Assembly (NCBI GenBank): GCA_009692265.1
Contig: SHZM01000023.1
Coordinates: 1 to 45,456, forward strand
Source: Gammaproteobacteria bacterium
GTDB taxonomy: Bacteria; Pseudomonadota; Gammaproteobacteria; Ga0077536
Length of the DNA: 45,456 nt
Direction of reading: 5' to 3'
Shown: one piece after another, positions 7,328-17,879 of the stretch
Numbering within the stretch: the stretch's first letter is position 1
Layout of the letters: each line of letters starts with the position of its first letter
Position numbers and translations under genes: made by a program
Notes under the pieces: generated by a model
Told to the model about the DNA's origin: nothing
The model's database searches: none
Seen by the model: only the letters and a program-made list of their open reading frames with translations

Positions 7328-9427
7328 ATGTCAGAGGTAGTCAGCTACGCCCTCGAAGGTGATGTTGCCGTCATCACTGTCGACAACCCACCCGTTAACG
7401 CGTTATCGCTCCCGGTTCGTCGTGGCCTCGCGCAATGCGTCGAGCGCTTTGCGGCCGACGCGAGCGCCAAAGCCGCCGTGCTGTTTTGTGCCGGGCGAAC
7501 TTTCATCGCCGGTGCCGATATTACTGAGTTTGATAAACCCATCGAGGAACCGTGGCTCCCGAAAGTCGTTCATCAGATGGAAGATTGTGTGAAGCCCATC
7601 GTCGCCGCGATTCATGGCACGGCGCTCGGCGGGGGACTTGAGACTGCGATGGCCTGCCACTACCGAGTCGCAGTTGACACCGCCCAGGTGGGGCTACCCG
7701 AGGTTACGCTGGGCCTACTGCCTGGCGCCACTGGGACCCAGCGGTTGCCACGCCTCGCCGGGGTCCAAGCAGCCTTGGACGCAATGATCAGTGGCAAACC
7801 GATGCCTGCCAAAATTGCACACGAAAAAGGGATCATCGACGCGCTTGTAGACGGCGAGCTGAAGGCTGGGGCCGTTAAGTTCGCGAAAGCACTGGTCAAC
7901 GAAGGCAAAGGCCCGCGCAAGGTGCGGGACATTAAGATCGATGCGGCGAGCCTGCCCGCGACTTTCTTTGCCGATTACCGCAAATCCATGGCCCGCGAGG
8001 CCCGCGGGTTTTTCGCGCCCGAGCAGATCGTTAAATGTGTCGAGGCAGCCGTAGCGCTACCTTACTTCGATGCAGTAGCGCGTGAGAACGCGCTATTCAT
8101 GGAATGTATGGCGTCGACCCAGTCGAAAGCCCAGCGGCATATGTTCTTTGCCGAACGCGAAGTCGCGAAAGTACCAGACGTGCCGAAAGACACAGCAATG
8201 CGCGCGATTAAACAAGTCGCGGTCATCGGCGGTGGCACGATGGGCGGTGGGATCGCGATGAATTTCGCGAACGTCGGGATCCCCGTGCTGGTGAAGGAAA
8301 TCAACCAGGAAGCGCTGGATCGCGGCATGAACATTATCCGGGCTAATTACGAGGGGACCGTCAAAAAGAGCAAACTCACCCAGGCCCAGATGGATAAGTG
8401 CATGGCGCTGATCACACCGACCTTGGACTACAACGCGATTGGCGACGCGGATCTCGTGATCGAGGCGGTATTCGAGACAATGTCGGTTAAAAAGGAAGTC
8501 TTCGAAAAGCTCGATACGGTGTGCAAGCCGGGTGCCATCCTGGCGAGCAATACCTCCAGTTTGAATGTCGACGAAATCGCCGCTTTTACGAAGCGCCCAC
8601 AAGACGTAATTGGCCTGCACTTCTTCGCGCCGGCGAATGTAATGACCTTGCTCGAGATCGTGCGTGGCGCGAAGACAAGTAAAGAAGTCATCGCCACTTG
8701 CATGACCTTGGCGAAGACGATCCGTAAGATTGGCGCGCTCGTGCGTGTGTGCTTCGGTTTCGTGGGCAACCGTATGTACTTTCCGTATGTGCGAGAAGCG
8801 CAACGCATGATGCTTGAAGGAGTGGCCCCCGAACGGCTCGACCGCGTCGCCCATGAGTGGGGTATGGCAATGGGACCGCATGCGGTATCCGATCTCTCGG
8901 GCCTGGATGTGTTCGACAAGCTCAACAAGGAATGGAAGGACAAGCCGAACGACCCGTCGTACTGCCGAATGATCGGGGTACTCGTGAGTAAAGGGCGTTT
9001 AGGCCAAAAATCCGGCGCTGGGATCTATAAATACGAAGGTCGCAACGCGGTGCCGGACCCAGAAGTGACGGCGCTGGCTAAAGCTGAAGCCGCAGCGCTG
9101 AACATCCCTCAACTTGAAGTCACCGATACCGAGATCATCGAGCGGTTGTTCTACGCGATGATTAACGAAGGCGCGTTGATCCTGGAAGAGGGGATTGCGA
9201 TGCGGCCAAGCGACATCGATGTAGTCTATTGCCACGGCTATGGCATGCCCCGTCATCGTGGTGGGCCGATGCAGTATGCCGACACCGTCGGTCTCGACCG
9301 GGTCTATCAGGCAATGCAGAAATACCGCACCCGCTATGGTGACCTGTACTGGACGCCAGCCCCGCTGATCGAAAAGCTCGTGAAAGCCGGCAAGACCTTC
9401 GAACAATGGAGTTCAGATCGGGCGTAG
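7328..9427 (+). CDS. Bifunctional enoyl-CoA hydratase / 3-hydroxyacyl-CoA dehydrogenase
   Basis: A 699-residue multifunctional beta-oxidation enzyme. The N-terminal crotonase domain (about 1-190) shows AGADITEF (oxyanion loop) and GTALGGGLETAMACHYRVA with the catalytic-type glutamates. A Rossmann domain follows from about 295 with VAVIGGGTMGGGIAMNFA, then ASNTSSL and IGLHFFAPANVM of the 3-hydroxyacyl-CoA dehydrogenase, and two C-terminal dehydrogenase domains. The arrangement and length resemble the peroxisomal-type bifunctional enzyme more than E. coli FadB, so I give no gene symbol. It would hydrate enoyl-CoA and oxidise the 3-hydroxyacyl-CoA with NAD. A strong terminator hairpin follows. 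No thiolase lies nearby. Confidence 0.88.
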   Translation: MSEVVSYALEGDVAVITVDNPPVNALSLPVRRGLAQCVERFAADASAKAAVLFCAGRTFIAGADITEFDKPIEEPWLPKVVHQMEDCVKPIVAAIHGTALGGGLETAMACHYRVAVDTAQVGLPEVTLGLLPGATGTQRLPRLAGVQAALDAMISGKPMPAKIAHEKGIIDALVDGELKAGAVKFAKALVNEGKGPRKVRDIKIDAASLPATFFADYRKSMAREARGFFAPEQIVKCVEAAVALPYFDAVARENALFMECMASTQSKAQRHMFFAEREVAKVPDVPKDTAMRAIKQVAVIGGGTMGGGIAMNFANVGIPVLVKEINQEALDRGMNIIRANYEGTVKKSKLTQAQMDKCMALITPTLDYNAIGDADLVIEAVFETMSVKKEVFEKLDTVCKPGAILASNTSSLNVDEIAAFTKRPQDVIGLHFFAPANVMTLLEIVRGAKTSKEVIATCMTLAKTIRKIGALVRVCFGFVGNRMYFPYVREAQRMMLEGVAPERLDRVAHEWGMAMGPHAVSDLSGLDVFDKLNKEWKDKPNDPSYCRMIGVLVSKGRLGQKSGAGIYKYEGRNAVPDPEVTALAKAEAAALNIPQLEVTDTEIIERLFYAMINEGALILEEGIAMRPSDIDVVYCHGYGMPRHRGGPMQYADTVGLDRVYQAMQKYRTRYGDLYWTPAPLIEKLVKAGKTFEQWSSDRA

Positions 9428-9434
9428 TTCACTC

Positions 9435-9459
9435 GTGGGTGCGCGCAAGGCGCACCCAC
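9435..9459 (+). terminator. Intrinsic-type hairpin after the beta-oxidation gene
   Basis: GTGGGTGCGC (9435-9444), a GCAAG loop and GCGCACCCAC (9450-9459) form a perfect 10-bp GC-rich stem 8 bp after the stop codon. A T-poor tail (CTTCGCCGTTTCGT) follows. The GTG at its 5' edge is therefore unlikely to be the start of the next gene. Confidence 0.6.
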
Positions 9460-9503
9460 CTTCGCCGTTTCGTCCGATGTTCCACCGTTCATCCTGCTCG
9501 CGT

Positions 9504-9509
9504 TATGAT
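9504..9509 (+). promoter_or_regulatory. -10 element six bases before the aldehyde dehydrogenase ATG
   Basis: TATGAT (5 of 6 to consensus) at 9504-9509 lies after the upstream terminator and 6 nt before the ATG. No Shine-Dalgarno is visible and no convincing -35 was found. Leaderless initiation is inferred. Confidence 0.35.
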
Positions 9510-9515
9510 CCCGCG

Positions 9516-10976
9516 ATGCTCGGGCATTACATCAATAATAAATTCCTGAAACCTTCACCTAAGGCGAGCACCTTTGTCGTCGATAATCCCGCCACCGGCG
9601 AAACCATCGCGGTGCTGCCTAAGGCCGGGCGACGCGAAGTAAATCTCGCGGTGGCGAGCGCGACAGCGGCGGCGCTCGATTGGCGACGGCTGAGTGCCTC
9701 TGACAAGGCGGAAATGCTGCACGAAGCGAGTCGCAAAATGCGGCGGCATGCGTCCACCCTCATCGAACTGCTTACCCTTGAGCAAGGCAAACCGCACCTG
9801 GAAAACGAAGAAGAAGTCGTTTGGTCCTACAATACCTTCGATTACTACGCTGAACTTGGGCGCCATAGCCGCGGACGGGTTCTGCCTAGCACCGAATATG
9901 GTGTGCTCAATATGGTGATCAAGGAACCCTACGGCGTAGTCGGGTGCATCGTGCCGTGGAATTATCCGTTGCTCCTGCTGGCATGGAAGCTTGCGCCCGC
10001 GCTCGCCGCGGGGAATACCGTCGTGATTAAGCCCAGCGAATTGACGCCGCTTCCGACGCTCAGCCTTTGCGAAGTGGCGTTCGATCACTTTCCCGCGGGC
10101 GTGGTAAACGTGGTGCTCGGAGACGGCAGCGCCGGTGAGGCGTTAGTCAGGCATCCCGATGTCCCGATGATTGCGTTTACCGGTTCGCTCGCGACAGGCC
10201 AGAAGATCGCGAGCCACGCGGCTCCCAGAATGAAAAAAGTGCACCTTGAACTGGGCGGCAAGGACGCCTTTGTAATCGCGGACGACGCAGATCCCAGGTT
10301 GGCGGCCAAAGCCGTGGCGTATGCCGGACTGATCAACGCTGGACAGGTCTGTACGAGCACTGAAAGGATCTATGTCTCGGCGCGAATCGCGAAGCCGTTT
10401 ACTGTCGCGCTAGTCGATCTGGTGCGCGGTCTCAAGATAGGTGCGGGAGCCGATCCAACCACTGATATCGGACCGATGATTGGCACGCGTTACCGCGAGA
10501 AAACCGTGCGCCATCTCGCCGACGCGAAGCGCCGCGGAACCCGGGTTCTTGCGGGTGGCAAGGTAGTGCAGGGTCGCGGCTACTTTCATCAACCAACGGT
10601 GTTGGTAGGGTGTGATCATACGATGAAGATCATGACCGAGGAAACTTTTGGACCGGCGCTTCCGATCATGACCTATCGTACTTTTGATGAGGCAATTGCG
10701 TTGGCCAACGACTGCATTTACGGTTTAGGCGCGTGCCTATATACCAGCGACGCGAAAAAAGTGCATGCGTTTTACGAAAACGTGAAGGCAGGCACGATTT
10801 GGATCAACGATCCGCTCACCGATAATTACGCCGGGCCTTTCGGGGGCATGAAATACACCGGTGGTGGTCGCGAACTCGGAGAAGAAGGATTGGACGAATT
10901 TCGCGAAACCAAGCATGTGCATTGGGATATCGAAGCGAAGCCGAAGTCATGGTGGTTACCCTACGGCCGACCCTGA
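9516..10976 (+). CDS. NAD(P)-dependent aldehyde dehydrogenase (ALDH superfamily)
   Basis: A 486-residue ALDH from the ATG at 9516. The active-site cysteine is residue 279 in NAGQVCTSTE and the catalytic glutamate residue 245 in HLELGGKD. The cofactor loop VPWNYPLLLLAWKLAPALAAGN and FTGSLATGQ are present, as is the late EETFGPALPIM. It resembles betaine- and succinate-semialdehyde-type enzymes, but the substrate cannot be fixed; the setting favours aldehydes from lipid or branched-chain breakdown. The reading frame is open 5' to a GTG at 9435, but that lies in the terminator stem of the previous gene. TATGAT at 9504-9509 is six bases before the ATG with no ribosome-binding site, so the message may be leaderless. 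Confidence 0.85.
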   Translation: MLGHYINNKFLKPSPKASTFVVDNPATGETIAVLPKAGRREVNLAVASATAAALDWRRLSASDKAEMLHEASRKMRRHASTLIELLTLEQGKPHLENEEEVVWSYNTFDYYAELGRHSRGRVLPSTEYGVLNMVIKEPYGVVGCIVPWNYPLLLLAWKLAPALAAGNTVVIKPSELTPLPTLSLCEVAFDHFPAGVVNVVLGDGSAGEALVRHPDVPMIAFTGSLATGQKIASHAAPRMKKVHLELGGKDAFVIADDADPRLAAKAVAYAGLINAGQVCTSTERIYVSARIAKPFTVALVDLVRGLKIGAGADPTTDIGPMIGTRYREKTVRHLADAKRRGTRVLAGGKVVQGRGYFHQPTVLVGCDHTMKIMTEETFGPALPIMTYRTFDEAIALANDCIYGLGACLYTSDAKKVHAFYENVKAGTIWINDPLTDNYAGPFGGMKYTGGGRELGEEGLDEFRETKHVHWDIEAKPKSWWLPYGRP

Positions 10977-11000
10977 CCGGACGACTTATCACCTGGTCAG
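10973..11000. terminator. Hairpin between convergent aldehyde dehydrogenase and acyl-CoA synthetase genes
   Basis: CTGACC (10973-10978) pairs with GGTCAG (10995-11000), and two further G-C pairs form across a bulged T. It overlaps the aldehyde dehydrogenase stop codon and sits 7 bp before the facing synthetase stop. It is probably a bidirectional terminator; no long T tract is present. Confidence 0.4.
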
Positions 11001-11006
11001 TCTCAT

Positions 11007-12701
11007 TCAAGCTGTCTTCTGCACGCTCAATCCGAGCGCCTCGGTCATCGCTTCGCGCATCATGAATTTCTGAATTTTTCCGGTCACTGTCATCGGGAAT
11101 TCATCGACGAACTGGATGTGGTAGGGGATCTTGTAGTGCGCGATTTGTCCTTGACAGAAGGCCTTGATGTTTTCAGCCGTGGCCTGCTGCGACTCGCGCA
11201 ATTTGATCCAGGCCGCGACTTGTTCACCGAAACGTTGATCCGGCACACCGAACACCGCGACGTCCTGGATCTTGGGGTGACGAAAGAGAAACTCTTCGAT
11301 TTCGCGCGGGTAGACGTTCTCGCCACCGCGAATAATCATGTCTTTCACGCGACCGACAATGTTGCAATAGCCTTCGTCATCGATGATCGCGAGATCTCCA
11401 GTGTGCATCCACCCGGCAGGATCAACGGAATCCTGAGTTTTTTCGGCATCGTTCCAGTACCCGCGCATGACGCTGTAACCGCGCGTGCAAAGTTCACCTT
11501 TGACCCCGCGTGGCACGGTTCGCCCTTCGGTATCGATAATTTTCACTTGCACATGCGGATGAACGCGCCCAATGGTCGAAACCCGACGTTCGAGTGCATC
11601 GTCAGGGTTGCTCTGGAAGCTGACGGGACTCGTTTCGGTCATGCCGTACGCGATCGTTAACTCGTGCATATGCATCTCGTTCAGCACGCGCTTCATGACT
11701 TCGATCGGGCAAGGGGCACCGGCCATGATGCCGGTGCGCAGGCAGCGTAGATCGTGGCGCGTGAAATCGGGATCGTCGAGCTGCGCGATAAACATGGTCG
11801 GGACACCGTGTAGGGCAGTGCATTTTTCGGCCGCGATCGCCTCAAGTACCGCCTTGGCTTCGAATGCTTCGCTCGGGAAAACCATCGTCGCGCCGTGGGT
11901 CATGCAGGTCAGCACGCCCATTACCATGCCGAAACAATGGTACAGCGGCACCGGAATGCACAGTCGGTCCTGCTCGGTGAAGCGCATTGAGCGGCCGACA
12001 AAGTAGCCGTTATTGAGAATATTGAAGTGACTTAAAGTCGCGCCCTTGGGGCTCCCCGTGGTGCCGCTCGTGAACTGAATGTTGATCGGATCGTCGGGCT
12101 GCAGCTGGGCTGCCAGGTCCGCGAGCGATGTCATGGCTTGTGCTGTTTTGAAACCTGCTAGATCTCGAAAACGCAGCATCCCTGAATTGGTAACGGAATC
12201 GAGTGCAATGATTGTGCGTAAATGCGGCAGCTTTGCTGCGGCCAGCGCACCGGCTTTGGCAGTGGCAAGTTCAGGTGCGAGATGGCGCAACATCTCAAGG
12301 TAATCGCTGCTCTTGAAGCGTACGGCCGTCACCAACGCCGTGCATTCAACCTTGTTCAAAACGTACTCAAGTTCCGATAAGCGATACGCGGGATTAATGT
12401 TGACCAGAATTAAACCGGCTTTGGCACTCGCGAACTGGGTGACAACCCACTCTAGATTGTTTGGCGACCAGATCCCGATCCGCTCGCCGGGTTGCAGCCC
12501 GAGTGCGACAAAGCCTGCGGCGACCGCGTCAACTTGCGCTTTCAGTTCCGAGTAAGTGAGACGAACCTGTTGGTGTCTGACGACTATCGCCTCGCGGTTT
12601 GGCCAGCGCGCGCAGGTCGCATCGAAGGCTTGACCGATCGTGGCGTAGCGCAGCGGTTCATCGCTGATGCCACAGACATAGCTCAGGCTCGGTTCAATCA
12701 T
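11007..12701 (-). CDS. AMP-binding acyl-CoA synthetase (medium/long-chain type, ACSF2-like)
   Basis: A 564-residue adenylate-forming ligase. The P-loop [16 protein letters not shown], the A5 motif [10 protein letters not shown] and the A7-A8 motifs [18 protein letters not shown] and [14 protein letters not shown] are intact. The C-terminal catalytic lysine is in TVTGKIQKF. It activates a carboxylic acid with ATP and CoA; the A5 and A8 forms resemble fatty-acyl-CoA synthetases of the ACSF2/FadD3-like group, so a medium-chain or branched acid is likely. Its ATG overlaps the stop of a 22-codon ORF (ATGA), which itself follows asnS by one base, placing it at the distal end of the leftward gene run. 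Confidence 0.85.
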   Translation of the reverse strand: MIEPSLSYVCGISDEPLRYATIGQAFDATCARWPNREAIVVRHQQVRLTYSELKAQVDAVAAGFVALGLQPGERIGIWSPNNLEWVVTQFASAKAGLILVNINPAYRLSELEYVLNKVECTALVTAVRFKSSDYLEMLRHLAPELATAKAGALAAAKLPHLRTIIALDSVTNSGMLRFRDLAGFKTAQAMTSLADLAAQLQPDDPINIQFTSGTTGSPKGATLSHFNILNNGYFVGRSMRFTEQDRLCIPVPLYHCFGMVMGVLTCMTHGATMVFPSEAFEAKAVLEAIAAEKCTALHGVPTMFIAQLDDPDFTRHDLRCLRTGIMAGAPCPIEVMKRVLNEMHMHELTIAYGMTETSPVSFQSNPDDALERRVSTIGRVHPHVQVKIIDTEGRTVPRGVKGELCTRGYSVMRGYWNDAEKTQDSVDPAGWMHTGDLAIIDDEGYCNIVGRVKDMIIRGGENVYPREIEEFLFRHPKIQDVAVFGVPDQRFGEQVAAWIKLRESQQATAENIKAFCQGQIAHYKIPYHIQFVDEFPMTVTGKIQKFMMREAMTEALGLSVQKTA

Positions 12702-12766
12702 GCGCGATCTCCCTGGGGTTTGTGCTCGGCGAGTTCAGCTTCGACCTTCACGATCGTGTCTTGCAT
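12698..12766 (-). CDS. Possible 22-codon small ORF between asnS and the acyl-CoA synthetase gene
   Basis: It begins with ATG one base after the asnS stop, and its TGA overlaps the synthetase ATG. The product starts [16 protein letters not shown] and is acidic and amphipathic in its first 15 residues. No ribosome site is obvious apart from the asnS end. The exact fit between two genes, with ATGA at its end, suggests a translated coupling peptide or the remnant of a longer gene. I recognise no family. Confidence 0.3.
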   Translation of the reverse strand: MQDTIVKVEAELAEHKPQGDRA

Positions 12767-12767
12767 C

Positions 12768-14156
12768 TTAGAAATCCAGATTTTTTGGGGTGCGCGGAAA
12801 AGGGATTACATCGCGGATATTGCTAACCCCCGTGGCGAACATCAGTAGGCGCTCGAAGCCCAAGCCGAAGCCGGCATGCGGAGCGCTGCCGAAGCGTCGC
12901 GTGTCGAGATACCACCAATAGTCCGTCGGCTTGAAACCGAGTTCCTCGATTCGGGTATGTAGCCGGTCGTGGCGTTCTTCGCGCTGACTGCCGCCGATCA
13001 ACTCCCCAATCTTAGGGACGAGGAGATCCATGGCTGCGACTGTTTTCTGATCATCGTTCTGGCGCATGTAAAACGCCTTGATATCGCGCGGCCAGTCGTA
13101 GACGAACACCGGCCGATGAAAGTGTTGCTCGACGAGGTAGCGCTCGTGCTCGGATTGGAGATCCGAACCCCAGGCGAGCGCGAACTCAAACGACTGTTTA
13201 GCACTGTTTAGAATGTCAATCGCCTCGCCGTACTGCACGCGCGCAAACTCCGAATTGAGCACCCCGTCGATACGAGCAGTGATTTCGGGATCGACAAACT
13301 GCGCGAACAGCGCCAGGTCTTCACGACAGTCCGTGCGCACAAACTCCAGCAGATAGCGGACGAAGTCTTCCGCGAGTTGCATATCATCATGAAGATTGGC
13401 GAACGCAATTTCAGGCTCGATCATCCAAAATTCCGCGGCATGCCGACTGGTATTAGAATTCTCCGAGCGAAAAGTTGGACCGAAGGTGTAGACCTTACTA
13501 AGCGCCAAACAATAGGTCTCGACCGCAAGTTGGCCGGACACTGTTAGATGTGCTTCCTGGCCAAAAAAATCATCCGCAAAATCGCGCTCGCCGAGCGCGC
13601 GTGCACCGCTTGCGCCCTGCAAGGTTGTAACCCGAAACATGTCACCCGCGCCTTCACAATCTGCGCCAGTGATGATCGGCGTGTGAATGTAATGGAAGCC
13701 CTTGCTTTGAAAAAATTGATGGACCGCGAATGAAAGGCGAGAACGTATGCGAAACATTGCGCCGTATTTATTGGTGCGACTGCGCAAATGCCCGATGGTG
13801 CGCAGAAATTCATCGCTGTGGCGTTTTTTTTGCAGCGGATACTCTTCAGGGCAGGTGCCAACTATCGTGAGGCGCGACGCCTTCAACTCGAAGCGTTGAC
13901 CTTTGGCTGGAGATGCAATGAGTTCGCCCTGGAGGAGCACTGCGCTACCAGTACTCGCGTCTTTAATCTGAGCGTATCCCTCCGTGTCGAACGCGACGAC
14001 CGCTTGCAAGCTCGTGAGGCACGAGCCGTCGTTTATCTCAAGGAACGAAAATTCCCTTGAATCGCGCCGCGTGCGCACCCAACCAGCGACTTCGATTTCG
14101 CGACGCGGCGCCTCGGCTGCCAGAAGTTCTCGGATCGGCACACGCGTGACGGGCAT
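12768..14156 (-). CDS. asnS: Asparaginyl-tRNA synthetase
   Basis: A 462-residue class II synthetase, the usual AsnS length. An N-terminal OB-fold anticodon-binding domain (about 1-110, with [20 protein letters not shown]) precedes the catalytic domain. Motif 2 is in [15 protein letters not shown] followed by AEFWMIEPE, and motif 3 in [16 protein letters not shown]. It charges tRNA-Asn with asparagine in the cytosol; its presence suggests direct charging rather than only the amidotransferase route. It starts with ATG 6 bp after the metH stop. Confidence 0.95.
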   Translation of the reverse strand: MPVTRVPIRELLAAEAPRREIEVAGWVRTRRDSREFSFLEINDGSCLTSLQAVVAFDTEGYAQIKDASTGSAVLLQGELIASPAKGQRFELKASRLTIVGTCPEEYPLQKKRHSDEFLRTIGHLRSRTNKYGAMFRIRSRLSFAVHQFFQSKGFHYIHTPIITGADCEGAGDMFRVTTLQGASGARALGERDFADDFFGQEAHLTVSGQLAVETYCLALSKVYTFGPTFRSENSNTSRHAAEFWMIEPEIAFANLHDDMQLAEDFVRYLLEFVRTDCREDLALFAQFVDPEITARIDGVLNSEFARVQYGEAIDILNSAKQSFEFALAWGSDLQSEHERYLVEQHFHRPVFVYDWPRDIKAFYMRQNDDQKTVAAMDLLVPKIGELIGGSQREERHDRLHTRIEELGFKPTDYWWYLDTRRFGSAPHAGFGLGFERLLMFATGVSNIRDVIPFPRTPKNLDF

Positions 14157-14162
14157 TCCAGC

Positions 14163-17100
14163 TTACTCCGGTTCGTATCCAAGGTTTGGCGAGAGCCAGC
14201 GCTCCGCTTCGCGCAAGTCCATGCCCTTTCGTTTCGCGTAATCATAGACTTGATCGCGGTTGATCTTGCCTACCCCAAAATAGCGCGCCTTTGGATGAGA
14301 GAAATACCAGCCGCTTACCGCCGCTGCCGGATGCATGGCGTAGTTATCGGTTAACTGAATGCCGGCATTTTTCTCGGCCTCGAGCAAGTGCCACAACACC
14401 GACTTCTCTGTATGGTCCGGGCAGGCCGGATAGCCTGGGGCCGGGCGGATCCCGCGATAGCGTTCGGCGATCAACGCCTCCTTATCGAAACTCTCGTCCG
14501 GCGCATACCCCCAGAATTCACGTCTAACAAAGGCGTGCATTCGCTCGGCAAAGGCTTCAGCGAGTCGATCGGCGAGCGCTTTGACGATGATGACGCGGTA
14601 ATCATCGTGGTCGCTTAAATAGTGTTCGACCAGTGCCTCGATTCCGAAGCCCGTCGAGACAGCAAACGCGCCAAGGTAGTCACCTAGACCGGAGGCCTTT
14701 GGTGCCACAAAATCGGCCAGCGCATAATTCGGTTGCCCGCTAGGTTTGCGTTGTTGCTGGCGCAGGGCGTGGACCACTGCGCGTTCACCACGACGCTGAT
14801 CATCCACATACACTTCGATATCGTCGGCTCCAATCGAGTTGGCCGCAAAAAGACCGACGACTCCGCGCGCGGTTAGCAGCTTCTTCGCAACGATTTCTGC
14901 GAGCATCTCACGCCCATCCTCGAACACGCATCGCGCTTCGACGCCGACTATCTCGTCCTCCAAAATACGTGGATATTTGCCGGCAAGTTCCCACGCCGAG
15001 AAATAGGGTGTCCAGTCTATGTACTCAACGAGATCCTCCAGCGGCCACTCGTTGAATACTTTGATTCCGAGCTGAGGCGGACGCGGAGGCACATAGTTCT
15101 CCCAACCGGGTTCGAAGCGATTGTGGCGAGATTCTTCCAGCGTGAGCCAATCGATGCCCGTTTGTCGCTGCTTGTGGCGTTCACGCACGACCGCGTATTC
15201 GTCCTTGGTCTTTTCGATAAAACCACGTTTCAGATCATGGCTCTCCAAACTCGTCGCGACGCCGACTGCGCGCGAGGCGTCTTTGACATGGACGACGAGC
15301 CCGGAATAAGCCGGCGAAATCTTAACCGCTGTGTGGGTGCGGGAGGTTGTCGCACCACCGATAAGTAAAGGAAGATCCATTCCCCGGCGCTCCATTTCGG
15401 AAGCGACGTAGACCATTTCCTCCAACGACGGCGTAATCAAGCCAGATAAACCGACCAGGGTCGCGCCTTCGCGAACCGCCGCATCGAGAATATCGTTACA
15501 TGCGACCATGACGCCTAGGTCAATCACTTCGAAGTTATTACATTGCAGCACCACGCCGACGATGTTTTTTCCTATGTCATGCACGTCGCCTTTTACAGTT
15601 GCGAGCACAATCTTGCCGGCCGCGCGCGAACTTCCCGCGGCTTTGGCTTCTTCAATGTACGGAATAAGGTGTGCCACGGCTTTTTTCATCACGCGCGCGC
15701 TTTTTACAACTTGCGGCAAAAACATCTTGCCCGATCCGAAGAGATCGCCAACGACGTTCATGCCCGCCATCAGCGGGCCTTCGATCACATCCAGCGGATG
15801 CGCGGCCGCTTGGCGCGCTTCTTCGGTATCGTCGACTATGAAATCGGCAATTCCTTTTACCAGGGCGTGAGTCAAACGAGCGTCTACCGCTTCTAAACGC
15901 CAGGGATCGATTTGGCCTGGCGCCTTGATTTCTGCTTTTGCCCCGGTGGAGAAACTGACTAACCGGTCGGTCGCATCGGCGCGGCGGTTGAAAAGCACAT
16001 CTTCGACACGTTCCTTCAATTCGGCGGGAATTTCCGCGTAGATTCCGAGCTGCCCGGCGTTGACAATCGCCATATCGAGCCCGGCTTTTATCGCGTGATA
16101 CAGAAACGCAGAATGCATTGCCTCACGCACTGGATTATTGCCACGAAAGGAGAACGACACATTACTTAAGCCGCCGCTGACAAGGGCGCGGGGAAGGCGC
16201 TGCTTCAGCTGGCGGGTCGCGTCGAAAAACGCTGCCGCGTAATCGTTGTGCTCCTCGATGCCCGTCGCGACCGTCAAAATGTTCGGATCAAAAATGATGT
16301 CTTCGGGTGCAAACCCCACTTCCGTTACCAGGATGCGGTAAGCGCGCTCGCAGATTTCAAGTTTTCGCCTGGCAGTATCGGCTTGGCCGCGTTCATCGAA
16401 CGCCATCACTACGACCGCGGCGCCTAGACGCCGAACTTCACGCGCCTGCGACACAAATTTTTCAGGTCCTTCTTTTAGGCTGATCGAATTAACGATCCCT
16501 TTGCCTTGAAGGCAGCGTAGACCAGCGGCCAATACGCTCCAACGCGAAGAATCGAGCATGATCGGAACCCGGCTGATATCTGGATCGGACGCGATTCGAT
16601 TCAGATACTCGACCATCAGCGCTTCCGAATCGAGCAAGCCTTCGTCCATATTGATATCGATAATTTGCGCCCCGTTATCGACCTGTTGGCGCGCAATATC
16701 GAGTGCCGCTTCTATTTTTCCTTCTTTAATCAAGGCGGAGAATTTCGGCGATCCAGTGACGTTTGTCCGCTCGCCCACGTTGATAAAGCCGGTTTCAGGA
16801 GTGAGGTTTAAGGCCTCCAAACCACTGAGTCGGCACACGGGCGCGACAGCGGAAATGGCTCGTGGTGCGAACGATGAGACCGCCGCGGCAATTGCCGTAA
16901 TGTGGGTGGGCGTTGTACCGCAACACCCGCCCACCATATTCAAAAGTCCTGCGCGCGCGAATTCACCGAGAACTTCCGCCATATAGGCAGGAGTCTCGTC
17001 GTACTCGCCGAATTCATTTGGCAGGCCCGCGTTAGGATGCAAGCTAATGTGAGTGTCCGCGATTCGCGACAGCTCCTCGATATACGGGCGCAGGTCGGCC

Positions 17101-17858
17101 GCGCCTAACGCGCAATTCAAACCGACTAACAGGGGGCGCGCGTGGCGAATTGAATTCCAAAACGCTTCAGTGGTCTGTCCCGTCAAGGTGCGGCCGCTGC
17201 GATCGGTGATCGTGCCGGAAATCATGATCGGCAAGTGTTGGCCGGTGCGAGTAAAATATTCATCGAGCGCGTACAGCGCGGCTTTCGCATTCAAGGTGTC
17301 GAAGATCGTCTCGATCAGCAACAAGTCCACGCCGCCGTCGACAAGCCCGCGAATTGCATCTTGATAGCTCGCGCTTAACAGATCAAATGTTGTATTGCGA
17401 AAACTTGGGTCATGCACATCGGGGGACACCGAGGCCGTTCGGTTGGTCGGGCCAAGCACCCCTGCGACGAATCGTGGCACGGTAGTTTCACTCGCTACGA
17501 CGTCCGCGCAACTCCGGGCGAGCCGTGCTCCGGCAAGGTTTAGTTCATAGGCAAGGTCAGCAAGTTGGTAATCCGCTAGCGCGATAGCGGTCGAGTTGAA
17601 AGTGTTGGTTTCGATGATTTGGGCGCCGGCTGCAAGAAAATTATTATGAATTTCCTGAATCACCGTCGGTCGCGTGATGCTTAGGAGATCGTTATTGCCT
17701 TTCAAATCCACCGTGTGCTCGCGGAACCGCGCGCCGCGGTAGGCAGCTTCGTCTAGGCGATAGTTCTGAATCATCGTGCCCATCGCACCGTCGAGGATCA
17801 CGATTCCCTCGGCGAGTGCCGAACGCAACAACTGTTCTGATGTGCCTGGAGAATTCAA
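14163..17858 (-). CDS. metH: Cobalamin-dependent methionine synthase
   Basis: A 1231-residue, four-module enzyme. The homocysteine domain opens with [15 protein letters not shown] and carries the zinc cysteines in GLNCALGA and GGCCGTTP. The pterin domain has [16 protein letters not shown]. The cobalamin domain has the axial histidine at residue 760 in [12 protein letters not shown] (E. coli His759). The C-terminal activation domain has [12 protein letters not shown]. It transfers methyl from methyltetrahydrofolate to homocysteine through methylcobalamin. The start codon appears to be TTG at 17856-17858, with AGGA nine bases upstream; no better ATG or GTG exists upstream of the conserved domain. 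It lies 21 bp after lptF. A PduO-type adenosyltransferase gene is nearby but divergent. Confidence 0.95.
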   Translation of the reverse strand: MNSPGTSEQLLRSALAEGIVILDGAMGTMIQNYRLDEAAYRGARFREHTVDLKGNNDLLSITRPTVIQEIHNNFLAAGAQIIETNTFNSTAIALADYQLADLAYELNLAGARLARSCADVVASETTVPRFVAGVLGPTNRTASVSPDVHDPSFRNTTFDLLSASYQDAIRGLVDGGVDLLLIETIFDTLNAKAALYALDEYFTRTGQHLPIMISGTITDRSGRTLTGQTTEAFWNSIRHARPLLVGLNCALGAADLRPYIEELSRIADTHISLHPNAGLPNEFGEYDETPAYMAEVLGEFARAGLLNMVGGCCGTTPTHITAIAAAVSSFAPRAISAVAPVCRLSGLEALNLTPETGFINVGERTNVTGSPKFSALIKEGKIEAALDIARQQVDNGAQIIDINMDEGLLDSEALMVEYLNRIASDPDISRVPIMLDSSRWSVLAAGLRCLQGKGIVNSISLKEGPEKFVSQAREVRRLGAAVVVMAFDERGQADTARRKLEICERAYRILVTEVGFAPEDIIFDPNILTVATGIEEHNDYAAAFFDATRQLKQRLPRALVSGGLSNVSFSFRGNNPVREAMHSAFLYHAIKAGLDMAIVNAGQLGIYAEIPAELKERVEDVLFNRRADATDRLVSFSTGAKAEIKAPGQIDPWRLEAVDARLTHALVKGIADFIVDDTEEARQAAAHPLDVIEGPLMAGMNVVGDLFGSGKMFLPQVVKSARVMKKAVAHLIPYIEEAKAAGSSRAAGKIVLATVKGDVHDIGKNIVGVVLQCNNFEVIDLGVMVACNDILDAAVREGATLVGLSGLITPSLEEMVYVASEMERRGMDLPLLIGGATTSRTHTAVKISPAYSGLVVHVKDASRAVGVATSLESHDLKRGFIEKTKDEYAVVRERHKQRQTGIDWLTLEESRHNRFEPGWENYVPPRPPQLGIKVFNEWPLEDLVEYIDWTPYFSAWELAGKYPRILEDEIVGVEARCVFEDGREMLAEIVAKKLLTARGVVGLFAANSIGADDIEVYVDDQRRGERAVVHALRQQQRKPSGQPNYALADFVAPKASGLGDYLGAFAVSTGFGIEALVEHYLSDHDDYRVIIVKALADRLAEAFAERMHAFVRREFWGYAPDESFDKEALIAERYRGIRPAPGYPACPDHTEKSVLWHLLEAEKNAGIQLTDNYAMHPAAAVSGWYFSHPKARYFGVGKINRDQVYDYAKRKGMDLREAERWLSPNLGYEPE

Positions 17859-17879
17859 GTCGGGATATCCTAAGGGCGA

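Noticed and set aside
8093..8881. A 262-codon frame on the minus strand within the beta-oxidation gene
   Set aside because: It is antisense to a complete bifunctional enzyme, with low-complexity His/Arg-rich translation and no ribosome site; treated as a shadow.
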